From Olleya sp. (lineage in GTDB: Bacteria > Bacteroidota > Bacteroidia > Flavobacteriales > Flavobacteriaceae): DNA of 34,965 nucleotides. Under the pieces are notes generated by a model that did no database searches, had not been told where the DNA came from, and worked only from the letters and a program-made list of their open reading frames with translations. Position numbers and translations under genes: made by a program. Positions 20,553 through 29,301 of the stretch are shown in pieces (position 1 is the stretch's first letter; every line of letters begins with the position of its first letter). The stretch covers positions 1-34,965 of the forward strand of contig JALZUT010000109.1 of NCBI GenBank assembly GCA_023300575.1. Direction: 5' to 3'.

Positions 20553-20953
20553 TTATCTAATGCATCTAAAAAATATTTTGGTGGTCTAGTTGGTCTTTTT
20601 GTATTAAAATCTACAAATGCTAAGACTACATTTGCGGTACACAGAATTTGTGACAAATCATTCAATATTTCATATTCAAACTCGACCAAAGCAGTAGGCC
20701 TTTTTTTGAGTTGCGTTTTTACTTTAATAACATCATCATAAAGAGCTGATTTTTTGAAATTTATAGCCAAAGAAACTACTGGAAGACCAACACCATCTTC
20801 CTCCATTTTTTTATAGGAAATGCCTAATTTACGTAACCACTCGATTCTAGCCATCTCTAGATATAATGCATAATTACCGTGATGAACCACTCCCATCTGA
20901 TCTGTTTCTGCATATCTTACCCTAATATCAATTTCATCTTTTATTATAGCCAT
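20549..20953 (-). CDS. Acyl-CoA thioesterase (4HBT hot-dog family)
   Basis: VRYAETDQMGVVHHGNYALYLEMARIEWLRKLGISY. Likely start MAIIKDEIDIRVRY at 20953 rather than the ORF start at 20995. Confidence 0.9.
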   Translation of the reverse strand: MAIIKDEIDIRVRYAETDQMGVVHHGNYALYLEMARIEWLRKLGISYKKMEEDGVGLPVVSLAINFKKSALYDDVIKVKTQLKKRPTALVEFEYEILNDLSQILCTANVVLAFVDFNTKRPTRPPKYFLDALDN

Positions 20954-21135
20954 TTTATGATTTATTTTTTGTAGTTCAGAAAAAACTAGCAACATGCGAA
21001 AAAAAAACTAAATATTCAATAGTAAATCATTTTTTTTTTACGTTTTTTGTTCACATATTTGTCAAGCTAACAACAAAGTCTCTTTTTCTAATTACTGAGA
21101 CAAAACAACTAACTTAAATACCTTTAATAATCAAC

Positions 21136-22563
21136 ATGAGTATAACTGCGCAAACGGTATGGAACAATTGTCTTCTTTTTATAAAGGATAACATTCAGCC
21201 ACAAGCTTATAAAACATGGTTTGAACCTATAATAGCAGTTAAACTTACTGATAATGCATTAAGTATACAGGTACCAAGTAAATTTTTCTACGAGTGGCTT
21301 GAAGAGCATTATGTCAAACTATTAAAAGTATCATTGACTAAAGAGTTAGGCGAAACTGCAAAACTGGTTTACATTATTAAAATGGAGAACACGTATGGCA
21401 ACAAGCAACCATTTACAGAAAAAATCCCAAGTTCTAATAGAGGGTCATTAAAATCTCAAGATATAGATGTACCTCTTAATAATAAAAACCCAGAGCTTAG
21501 AAATCCGTTTGTAATCCCCGGAATTAGAAACGTAAAAATTGAATCTCAACTTAATCCAAACTATAATTTTGACAACTTTTTAGAAGGTGATTCTAACCGT
21601 CTAGCACGTAGTGCAGGTTTAGCTGTATCAGCAAAACCAGGTGGTACTTCTTTTAATCCACTATTAATATTTGGTGGTGTTGGATTAGGTAAAACACACT
21701 TAGCACATGCTATTGGTGTCGATATAAAAGATAAGTATCCAGAAAAAACAGTTTTATATATTTCTGCTGAAAAATTTACGCAACAATATATAGATTCGGT
21801 TAAAAAGAATAATAGAAACGACTTTATCCACTTCTATCAATTAATTGATGTTTTGGTTATTGACGACGTACAATTCTTATCTGGTAAATCTGGAACTCAA
21901 GATGTGTTTTTCCATATTTTTAATCACTTACATCAAAACGGTAAGCAAGTTATTTTAACAAGTGACAAAGCTCCTGTAGACATGCAAGATATTGAACAGC
22001 GTTTATTATCACGTTTTAAATGGGGCCTTTCGGCAGAATTACAAACACCAGATTTTGAAACGCGTGTTTCTATTTTAAAGAATAAATTATATCGTGATGG
22101 TGTAGAAATGCCTGATGATATTATTGAATACGTTGCAAAAAATATTAAATCTAATATTAGAGAATTAGAAGGCGCAATCATTTCTTTAATTGCACAATCT
22201 TCTTTCAATAAGAAGGAAATAAATATAGAATTAGCGAAGCAAGTCGTAGAAAAATTTGTAAAAAATACAAAACGCGAAGTATCTATAGATTACATTCAAA
22301 AAATTGTATCGGATTATTTCCAAATGGATGTGGATACGCTTCAATCTAAAACTAGAAAGCGTCATATTGTACAAGCTAGACAATTGGCTATGTTTTTTGC
22401 AAAAAAACTAACAAAAGCGTCTTTAGCAAGTATTGGTTCTCAAATTGGTAAACGTGATCACGCAACAGTTTTACATGCGTGTAAAACTGTAGACAACTTA
22501 TCCTCTACAGATAAACAGTTTAAAAAATACGTTGAAGATTTAACCAAGAAACTTTCGGTTTAG
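21136..22563 (+). CDS. dnaA: Chromosomal replication initiator protein DnaA
   Basis: 475 aa; NFLEGDSNRLARSAGLAV, GGVGLGKTHLAHAIG, VLVIDDVQFLSGK, C-terminal KRHIVQARQLAMFFAKKLTKASLASIGSQIGKRDHATVLHACKTV. Confidence 0.97.
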   Translation: MSITAQTVWNNCLLFIKDNIQPQAYKTWFEPIIAVKLTDNALSIQVPSKFFYEWLEEHYVKLLKVSLTKELGETAKLVYIIKMENTYGNKQPFTEKIPSSNRGSLKSQDIDVPLNNKNPELRNPFVIPGIRNVKIESQLNPNYNFDNFLEGDSNRLARSAGLAVSAKPGGTSFNPLLIFGGVGLGKTHLAHAIGVDIKDKYPEKTVLYISAEKFTQQYIDSVKKNNRNDFIHFYQLIDVLVIDDVQFLSGKSGTQDVFFHIFNHLHQNGKQVILTSDKAPVDMQDIEQRLLSRFKWGLSAELQTPDFETRVSILKNKLYRDGVEMPDDIIEYVAKNIKSNIRELEGAIISLIAQSSFNKKEINIELAKQVVEKFVKNTKREVSIDYIQKIVSDYFQMDVDTLQSKTRKRHIVQARQLAMFFAKKLTKASLASIGSQIGKRDHATVLHACKTVDNLSSTDKQFKKYVEDLTKKLSV

Positions 22564-22596
22564 ATTAATACATTTCCGATGTCTCGGAAAAAAGAT

Positions 22597-23053
22597 ATGA
22601 CTAAAATTTTAATGGTTTGTTTAGGACAATATTTGTCGTCCTCCTTTAGCAGAAGGCATTTTAAAATCAAAAATAGATCCTAATAAATTTACTGTAGACT
22701 CTGCAGGAATTAGAAGCTATCTTACTGATAATAAAACAGATACATGCTAAATTATTATTACTAAACAAAACGTAATTGACATAAAAAAGCAACAACCTAG
22801 ACAATTTATTAAAGACGATTTTAAAGATTTTGATTAGATCTATGTTATGGCCAATTATAATAATAGTATTGCTATAGCTGTTACCTAATCCGAAAAAACA
22901 AAAATAAAACTGATATTAAACACCTCTTTTCCTGGTAAAAACGTAGAAGTTTCAAACCCTTGTTATGTCGGAGATAATGGCTTTGAAACCGTATATAAAT
23001 TATTAGAGGATGGGTATTCTATTATTGCAAAAGAACTAAATGAAGCTTATTAA
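22597..23053 (+). pseudogene. Decayed low-molecular-weight protein tyrosine phosphatase
   Basis: MTKILMVCLG, frameshift, RPPLAEGILKSKIDPNKFTVDSAGIRSYLTDNKTDTC*, DIKKQQPRQFIKDDFKDFD*IYVMA, NPCYVGDNGFETVYKLLEDGYSIIAKELNEAY*: LMW-PTP order with at least one frameshift and in-frame stops. Confidence 0.85.
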
Positions 23054-23101
23054 TCGTATTTAGAATTTAACCTTTTCATTAACTTTACTAAAAGACACAT
23101 T

Positions 23102-24475
23102 ATGAAACCTTTTTACGGTCTAATATTTTTTACTCAATTTACTTTTTTTGGATATTCTCAAACTACAGAACTTACAGTATTTGTTAGTAATTTAAACGAT
23201 TAAATCGAGCTTGTTCATGCAGGAGACGATAGACTTTTGTAGTAGAACAGAATGGTGTTATTAAAATTTTAAATGCAAATGGCACTGTTAATAATACACC
23301 TTTTCTAAACATTAACACTATTCTTGATTCTGGTGGATAAAGAGGTCATTTAGGTTTAGCTTTTGCACCAGATTACACAACAAGTGAACGCTTTTATGTT
23401 AATTACACAAATAATGTTGGTGATACAGTAGTGGCTAGATATACTGTTAACAATAACCCCAATATAGCCAATACAAACGGAACTATTTTACTAACCATTA
23501 GCCAACCTTTTAACAACTATATTGCCAGAAAATTAGCTTTTGGAGCAGATGACTATTTGTATATAGCTTCTGGTAATGGTGATGATCCAGGAAATAGAGC
23601 CCAAAACACCAACACTTTATTGGGTAAAATACTAAGCATAGATGTTAGTGGTGCTACTTATAGTAATCCTAGTGATAATCCTTACATTTCTTGGGGTGAT
23701 TAGCCGAGATATTTGCAATAGGCTTAAGAAACCAATGGAAACTATCTTTTGATAGTAGTAATGGGGATTTATAGATCGCAGATGTTGGTCAGAGTGGTTT
23801 TGAAGAAAGAAATAAATCTGTAAGCCTAGGAACAACAGGTGATAATTATAGATGGAGATGTTATGAAGGCTTACACGATTTTAATAATGAACAGTCTTGT
23901 ACTCAAATGTCAGCGACAAAAACACCTGTTAGTGAATATGTTTACGGAAACAGTCCAAACGAATTTAGACTTGCTATAACTGGTAGTTATGTTTATAGAG
24001 GTACAACTTACACTAATTTTGTTGGTAAATATTTTTTTGCTGATTTTTACTCAAATGAAATAGGCATACTAAAAGATAATTCAGGTACCTGGACAATGTC
24101 TTGGCAAGTACCAAATATTACTTTCTCATGGACTAGTTTTAGAGAAGTTAATAATGGATAGCTTTATATTGTAGGCGTAAATGCTGTGTATAAAATATCT
24201 ATCCTAATTTAAGTATAGAGACTTTTAACGGTAAATCATTTAAAATGCATCCTAACCCTGTAATAAAATTGGTTAATTTTGATTTTAATACTAAAATCAA
24301 AATATCAAGACTATAGATTTGTATGACGTACAAGGAAAAAAAAAATAAAACGAGTACTCCTAATCTAACTAGCACATTTAGTATAGATGTAACATAGTTA
24401 CCAAAAGGGTTTTATCTAGTTAAATTAACAGATAAAATAGAGAATAGTATTGTAAAAAAATTAATTATTAATTAA
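23102..24475 (+). pseudogene. Decayed T9SS-secreted PQQ-dependent sugar dehydrogenase (glucose/sorbosone dehydrogenase-like)
   Basis: MKPFYGLIFFTQFTFFGYSQTTELTVFVSNLND*IELVHAGDDRLF, SGG*RGHLGLAFAPDYTTSERFYVNYT, LAFGADDYLYIASGNGDDPGNRAQNTNTLLGKILSIDV, WGD*PEIFAIGLRNQWKLSFDSSNGDL*IADVGQSGFEE, FVGKYFFADFYSNEIGIL; C-terminal FKMHPNPV...DVT*LPKGFYLVKLTDKIENSIVKKLIIN sorting domain. Multiple stops and frameshifts. Confidence 0.88.
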
Positions 24476-25191
24476 TGAGTAAAAATTCAGGAAAGCTTTA
24501 TCTAATTCCATGTACTTTAGGAGATTCAAACCCTTTTAATGTTTTACCAATACAAGTGAAACAGATAATAGACCGATTAGATACGTTTGTTGTAGAAAAC
24601 TCTAAATCTGCAAGAAAATTTATTAAAAGTATTACGCCAGAAAAACAACAATCAAGTTTAACACTCTTTGAATTAAATAAGTTTACAGAACCTACAGCAT
24701 TACCAGATTTTTTAAAGCCTTGCATAGATGGACAAGACTTAGGTTTATTATCTGATGCTGGATGTCCTGGTATTGCAGATCCTGGTGCAGATGTAGTAAG
24801 TTTAGCACATAAACATAACATACAAGTTGTACCTTTAGTTGGACCATCTTCTATCCTATTAGCCATGATGGCTTCTGGATTTAATGGTCAAAGCTTTGCT
24901 TTTAATGGGTATTTACCAATTGATAAAAGTGAAAGAAAAACAGAACTAAAACGCTTAGAACGTTTAAGTTTTGAACACAATCAAACGCAATCTTTTATAG
25001 AAACACCTTATAGAAATAATAAACTACTAGAAGATTTATGTGCTATACTAAATGATAACACAGAGATTTGTGTGGCTTGCGACATTACTTTATCAACAGA
25101 ATTTATAAAAACGAGAACTGTAAATCAATGGAAAAAAAACAGTGTCAACCTTCATAAAAGACCAACACTATTTGTAATTCATAAATATTAG
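24475..25191 (+). CDS. SAM-dependent tetrapyrrole methylase-fold methyltransferase (RsmI-like)
   Basis: 238 aa; GKLYLIPCTLGD, GLLSDAGCPGIADPGADVVSLAH, VPLVGPSSILLAMMASGFNGQSFAFNGYLP. Confidence 0.88.
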   Translation: MSKNSGKLYLIPCTLGDSNPFNVLPIQVKQIIDRLDTFVVENSKSARKFIKSITPEKQQSSLTLFELNKFTEPTALPDFLKPCIDGQDLGLLSDAGCPGIADPGADVVSLAHKHNIQVVPLVGPSSILLAMMASGFNGQSFAFNGYLPIDKSERKTELKRLERLSFEHNQTQSFIETPYRNNKLLEDLCAILNDNTEICVACDITLSTEFIKTRTVNQWKKNSVNLHKRPTLFVIHKY

Positions 25192-25205
25192 AGTCTTATA
25201 CTCTA
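25189..25205. terminator. Candidate compact bidirectional hairpin spanning two convergent stop codons
   Basis: TAGAGT-CTTAT-ACTCTA; both stops fall inside the hairpin. Short 6-bp stem. Confidence 0.35.
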
Positions 25206-25816
25206 TCGTGAGGTACTCTAACCTTTTTTAAAGGTTTAATTAAAGACGTATCATAACCAGAAAACTTATTCATATAATACTTAATAGTTGCACCATTAGC
25301 GTCAGCAAAATTGTTTTCGCCATAACTTCTTAAATATTTTTTTACGCTTCCTGGACCTGCTAAATGAGCTGCAGCTAAAATACCAGACTCCGTGACTTTA
25401 TTTCCGTTAATATATTTACCATCAAAACGTTTTATATCCCGACGCAACACCCATTTATTACGTTGTGCATTAGCAACAAATGCTTTTTCTTGAAGCTCTG
25501 GTGTATTTAAAAATAATTTAGTATTGTAGATACCAATAACGTTTAATGTACTGCGTCCAAATTGGTATTTACCTAAATAACCAAATTTGTTAACTCTAAA
25601 ATAATCGTTTTGTGATTCTTTGAAGCCTAAAGCCTCTTTAAATCCTATAAAGGATTTTCCTAAATGAAGAGAAAAAACTTCTAATGGTTCAACACAGTTT
25701 TTAACTAAAACTTGTTCTTCTAAGTTTTGAGAATCTTGTTGAATAGTGATTACAACTGCAACTAAAATTGATATTGTAAGTACTAGCGATAATAACTTTT
25801 CAATATTTTTTTTCAT
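25196..25816 (-). CDS. Membrane-anchored lysozyme-like / peptidoglycan-active protein
   Basis: 206 aa; N-terminal TM; GFKESQNDYFRVNKFGYLGKYQFGRSTLNVIGI...AAAHLAGPGSVKKYLRSYGENNFADANGATIKYYMNKFSGYD resembles a lysozyme-like fold. Confidence 0.6.
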   Translation of the reverse strand: MKKNIEKLLSLVLTISILVAVVITIQQDSQNLEEQVLVKNCVEPLEVFSLHLGKSFIGFKEALGFKESQNDYFRVNKFGYLGKYQFGRSTLNVIGIYNTKLFLNTPELQEKAFVANAQRNKWVLRRDIKRFDGKYINGNKVTESGILAAAHLAGPGSVKKYLRSYGENNFADANGATIKYYMNKFSGYDTSLIKPLKKVRVPHDRV

Positions 25817-25871
25817 TTGTTTAGATTTTATAGCCTTAAAATCTTTATATCTAGGCTAAAATTTAGACGTG

Positions 25872-25879
25872 CAAATATA
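25872..25879 (-). promoter_or_regulatory. Candidate -7 element TATATTTG upstream of the lysozyme-like gene
   Basis: TAnnTTTG match about 56 nt upstream of the start codon. Confidence 0.4.
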
Positions 25880-25921
25880 CAACAAATCCTTGTAAATTGA
25901 ATGTCAATACATTAACTTACA

Positions 25922-26830
25922 TTAAAAATATATTAAGTGCCCAACCAGCTTACCGTTTCCGTTAATTTCTAGTGTAGGAAAAGGCACCTTAATTACGTTT
26001 ATTATATTGAAAAATTGTTTTAAAAAAGCAGATTTAGTCTTGATCTTAGTTAAATCTGCATCTAAACTTAAATAAAACTGTTTACTCCTTTTTTGATTTG
26101 AAAAGTTAACAGCTTGAAGCGCGTTACTTCCATATAGCAAACCATCTACTCCATATCCAAAAGCTACATTTAACCATTCTGGTAGTTTACTGTCTTTATA
26201 AAAAGAATTTAAATTAGCACTTAACCAGTAGGTTTGTCCATTATAATCTTTTAAAATTTCTTCTAGAAAACCATCACCTAATTTATTTGGATTTTGAGAT
26301 GCAAATCTAGATTGGTTAAAAGAATATTTTAAAACCACACGTTGCGATTCCCAAAGCAACTCTTGTCCAATATATAAACCTGCTCCTGCTGCATTGGCTG
26401 TAAAATCTCCCCAAGAAAAGCCCCATTCTTCAGAAAAGCCATCTAAAACTTCAACAGCTGTTAAAAACGTAAATCCTAAAGTTGCACCATAAATGAGTTG
26501 ATTTTTCTTACTTACACCACTCCAATTTAAAGCTTGCGCTCCAAATCGACCCAATTGATAAGCGGTAAAAGCATGACCAAGCTTATCCATTTGAAACCAC
26601 TCTGCATTATCATTAGTCGTTTTAAATTTAGAACGTTCAAAATCGGCATACCACAATGTATTTAAACTTATTAAAGATAAACTAGTTAAGCTACTTTCGG
26701 TAATAACAACAACATTTCTACGCTTAATATTTAGTGTATGACTTGGTGTAAAATAGGAGGCGCTTTCGATTTGTGCAATAGCAGTAATCGAAAACAAAAT
26801 TAAAAATAAAGAAGAAAGTACTTTTAACAA
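25922..26830 (-). CDS. DUF2279 family (YfiM-like) membrane/periplasmic protein
   Basis: 302 aa; LWYADFERSKFKTTNDNAEWFQMDKLGHAFTAYQLGRFGAQALNWSG...GFTFLTAVEVLDGFSEEWGFSWGDFTANAAGAGLYIGQ. Confidence 0.82.
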   Translation of the reverse strand: MLKVLSSLFLILFSITAIAQIESASYFTPSHTLNIKRRNVVVITESSLTSLSLISLNTLWYADFERSKFKTTNDNAEWFQMDKLGHAFTAYQLGRFGAQALNWSGVSKKNQLIYGATLGFTFLTAVEVLDGFSEEWGFSWGDFTANAAGAGLYIGQELLWESQRVVLKYSFNQSRFASQNPNKLGDGFLEEILKDYNGQTYWLSANLNSFYKDSKLPEWLNVAFGYGVDGLLYGSNALQAVNFSNQKRSKQFYLSLDADLTKIKTKSAFLKQFFNIINVIKVPFPTLEINGNGKLVGHLIYF

Positions 26831-26832
26831 GT

Positions 26833-27876
26833 TTATCTATTTACACCTTGACTGTTAATCCAACGCACATATTCATTTTTATTAGCATTGTGTTGACTTA
26901 ACGTTTTGGCAAATTTATGATATCCAAAATTTTTAACATTAGCAACAAAATAGTAATAACTATGCTTTTCAGCAGTTAAAACCGCATCTATTGCAGAGAC
27001 GTCAGGCATTGTGATTGGTCCTGGAGGTATACCTGGATTCTTGTATGTATTATAAAGCGAGTTAATTTCTAAGTCTTTATATAAAACACGTTTAATAATT
27101 TGATCAAAATCGTTTTCTTTTAGTTTTTTAGCATAAATAACTGTTGGATCTGCTTGTAAAGGCATTCTTTTTCTTATTCTGTTTAAATATACGCCTGCAA
27201 CACGAGGTCGTTCATCTACTTTTGCAGTTTCTTTTTGCACAATAGACGCTAAAGTTATGACTTCATTTACGGATAAATTTAAAGCCTTCCGTTTTGCTTG
27301 TCTGTCGTTATTCCAAAACCTGAAATATTCTTTAAGCATACGCGCTCTAAAATCTTCTGCAGACGTATTCCAGAAAAACTCATAGCTATTTGGTACGTAC
27401 ATGCCTAAAACAGTAGCTTCTGTAAACTTGTTTTTATCTAAAAACACGTTATCAGTCATCGCTTTTAATAATGTTAAGCTATCTGGTTCTATTTGTTGTG
27501 CAATACGACCTGCTAAATTTTGGATACGTTCTTGGTTATTAAAACTAAGTTTTATTGGTGTATTTTTACTTCTAATTGAATTAATAATATTATTATTACT
27601 CATGTCTTTTTCAATAGCAAAACGACCTGGTCTAATATTAGTAATGTATTTTTTTCTTGCTGCTAACGCGTCAAAACTTTTAATATCTTTAAGTAACGGA
27701 ATTAATTGTTCTCGCACCTCTTCATACTTTGCACCTGTAGTAATGTAGATATACGCTTTATCATTATTAAAAGCAGTATTTTCTTTAAACATTGCACCAT
27801 AAACAAAATTAGCAAAGTAAGCCGCAACTACAAGCCCTATTAAGGCTATAGTCATTAATATTTTTTTAATGTACAT
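26833..27876 (-). CDS. mltG: Endolytic transglycosylase MltG
   Basis: 347 aa; N-terminal TM; LASIVQKETAKVDERPRVAGVYLNRIRKRMPLQADPTVIYA, SLYNTYKNPGIPPGPITMPDVSAIDAVL. Confidence 0.95.
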   Translation of the reverse strand: MYIKKILMTIALIGLVVAAYFANFVYGAMFKENTAFNNDKAYIYITTGAKYEEVREQLIPLLKDIKSFDALAARKKYITNIRPGRFAIEKDMSNNNIINSIRSKNTPIKLSFNNQERIQNLAGRIAQQIEPDSLTLLKAMTDNVFLDKNKFTEATVLGMYVPNSYEFFWNTSAEDFRARMLKEYFRFWNNDRQAKRKALNLSVNEVITLASIVQKETAKVDERPRVAGVYLNRIRKRMPLQADPTVIYAKKLKENDFDQIIKRVLYKDLEINSLYNTYKNPGIPPGPITMPDVSAIDAVLTAEKHSYYYFVANVKNFGYHKFAKTLSQHNANKNEYVRWINSQGVNR

Positions 27877-28402
27877 TGTTATTTATAAGTTGAAATAAAT
27901 ATTCGTTTTTGTAATGTCCTTTTAGAAAATTCCAGTCTTTTTTAAGACCTATTTCTTTAAATCCTTGATTTTTAAATAATGAAATACTAGCTGTATTGTC
28001 TTCAGAAATATTACAATATAATTGATGCAAATCTAAATGTGTAAAACAGTAATTTGTTAACAATTGTAATGCTTCTTTAGCATATCCTTTTTGGCGATTT
28101 TCAATCTCCTTAACTAATACACCAATACCTGCACGACGGTTTTTAAAATCGAAATCAAAAACATCTATCATTCCTAACGTTTTATCTTCCTTAGTATTAC
28201 AAATCATTAATCGTAGTTGTTTGACTTCAAAAACATCTTTGTGTGCGTTATCTAAATATTGTTTGATTAAATATTTAGAATATGGTGTAATGGTATTACT
28301 AATTTCCCAAATAGATTCGTCATTTTCAATCTGGTGGATAAATGCTAAATCATCTGCTTCTAAAGCGCGTAAATAAATTTGTTTCCCTTTTAGTGTTAGC
28401 AT
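27866..28402 (-). CDS. GNAT N-acetyltransferase (RimJ/RimL-like)
   Basis: 178 aa; IYLRALEADDLAFIHQIEND, RQKGYAKEALQLLTNYCFTHLDLHQLYCNISEDNTASISLFKNQGFKEIG. Confidence 0.9.
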   Translation of the reverse strand: MLTLKGKQIYLRALEADDLAFIHQIENDESIWEISNTITPYSKYLIKQYLDNAHKDVFEVKQLRLMICNTKEDKTLGMIDVFDFDFKNRRAGIGVLVKEIENRQKGYAKEALQLLTNYCFTHLDLHQLYCNISEDNTASISLFKNQGFKEIGLKKDWNFLKGHYKNEYLFQLINNNVH

Positions 28403-29175
28403 TCTATTTCGCCTTTAAATACTTGAGTTGTTGGACCAATTAACATAACATTATTATAGGTATTGTTTTCTATATTAAAAGACACTTGAAGTACACCTCC
28501 TTCTACATTTAATATTACTTTATTGTCTTTTATTAAACCTGTTTTATGCAACGCTAATGCTACAGCTGTTACACCTGTCCCACATGATAAGGTTTCGTCC
28601 TCTACACCTCTTTCATAAGTTCTAACTGCAAACGTATTTTTAGTTATCTGTTCAACAAAATTAACATTGCTTCCTGCTTCATTATAAGGTTGTCCGTAAC
28701 GAATTTTTTCACCTTCTACTTTTACATTAAAATCTGACAAGTTTTCTACAAACTGAACATGATGTGGTGATCCTGTATCTAAAAATTGATGATTTGCATA
28801 GGTTTCTATAGTGTTTACATCTTTCATTTGTAGATGTACAGTCCTATTATCGATAGTTGCGTGATGTAAACCGTCTATCGCTTCAAAAGTAGTGTTGTGT
28901 TGTATAAGTTTCAAAAATTTCGCGAAAGCGACAATACATCGTCCTCCATTACCACACATAGAACTTTCGTTACCATCAGCATTAAAATAAACCATTTTAA
29001 AATCTGCTTCTGCATGGTTTTCTAGCAATATTAGGCCATCTGCACCAATACCAAATTTACGATTACATAAAAAAGCAATCAATTTGGTATTATTTTTGTT
29101 AAAGGTATCCTGTCTGTTATCAATGATAACAAAGTCATTTCCGGTACCTTGATATTTGTAAAAAGTCATTGTCAT
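28396..29175 (-). CDS. dapF: Diaminopimelate epimerase
   Basis: MTMTFYKYQGTGNDFVIIDNR, MCGNGGRCIVAFAK, ETLSCGTGVTAVALAL. Start trimmed from 29199 because a -7 element overlaps the upstream ATG. Confidence 0.94.
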   Translation of the reverse strand: MTMTFYKYQGTGNDFVIIDNRQDTFNKNNTKLIAFLCNRKFGIGADGLILLENHAEADFKMVYFNADGNESSMCGNGGRCIVAFAKFLKLIQHNTTFEAIDGLHHATIDNRTVHLQMKDVNTIETYANHQFLDTGSPHHVQFVENLSDFNVKVEGEKIRYGQPYNEAGSNVNFVEQITKNTFAVRTYERGVEDETLSCGTGVTAVALALHKTGLIKDNKVILNVEGGVLQVSFNIENNTYNNVMLIGPTTQVFKGEIEC

Positions 29176-29196
29176 TTTGGGATGAAAATTGAAAAA

Positions 29197-29204
29197 CAAA
29201 TATA
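29197..29204 (-). promoter_or_regulatory. Candidate -7 element TATATTTG upstream of dapF
   Basis: TAnnTTTG match overlapping the ORF-track start codon. Confidence 0.5.
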
Positions 29205-29301
29205 AGTTTTTCAGTTGTTAAATCGTCGTTAAAGTTGAAATTGCCATCCAATATTTAATTAATTTTAATCGTTATATGAATAAATCTAAACTTAAATTAT
29301 T

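Noticed and set aside
20996-21135. oriC / DnaA-box cluster upstream of dnaA
   Set aside because: No TTATNCACA cluster seen by eye; only a single near match (TTATCCACT) inside dnaA. A skew and box scan would be needed.
22597-24475. In-frame TAG/TAA codons as genetic code reassignment or programmed readthrough
   Set aside because: Frameshifts are also present, and neighbouring housekeeping genes end normally at TAA/TAG, so ordinary pseudogenisation is the simpler explanation.
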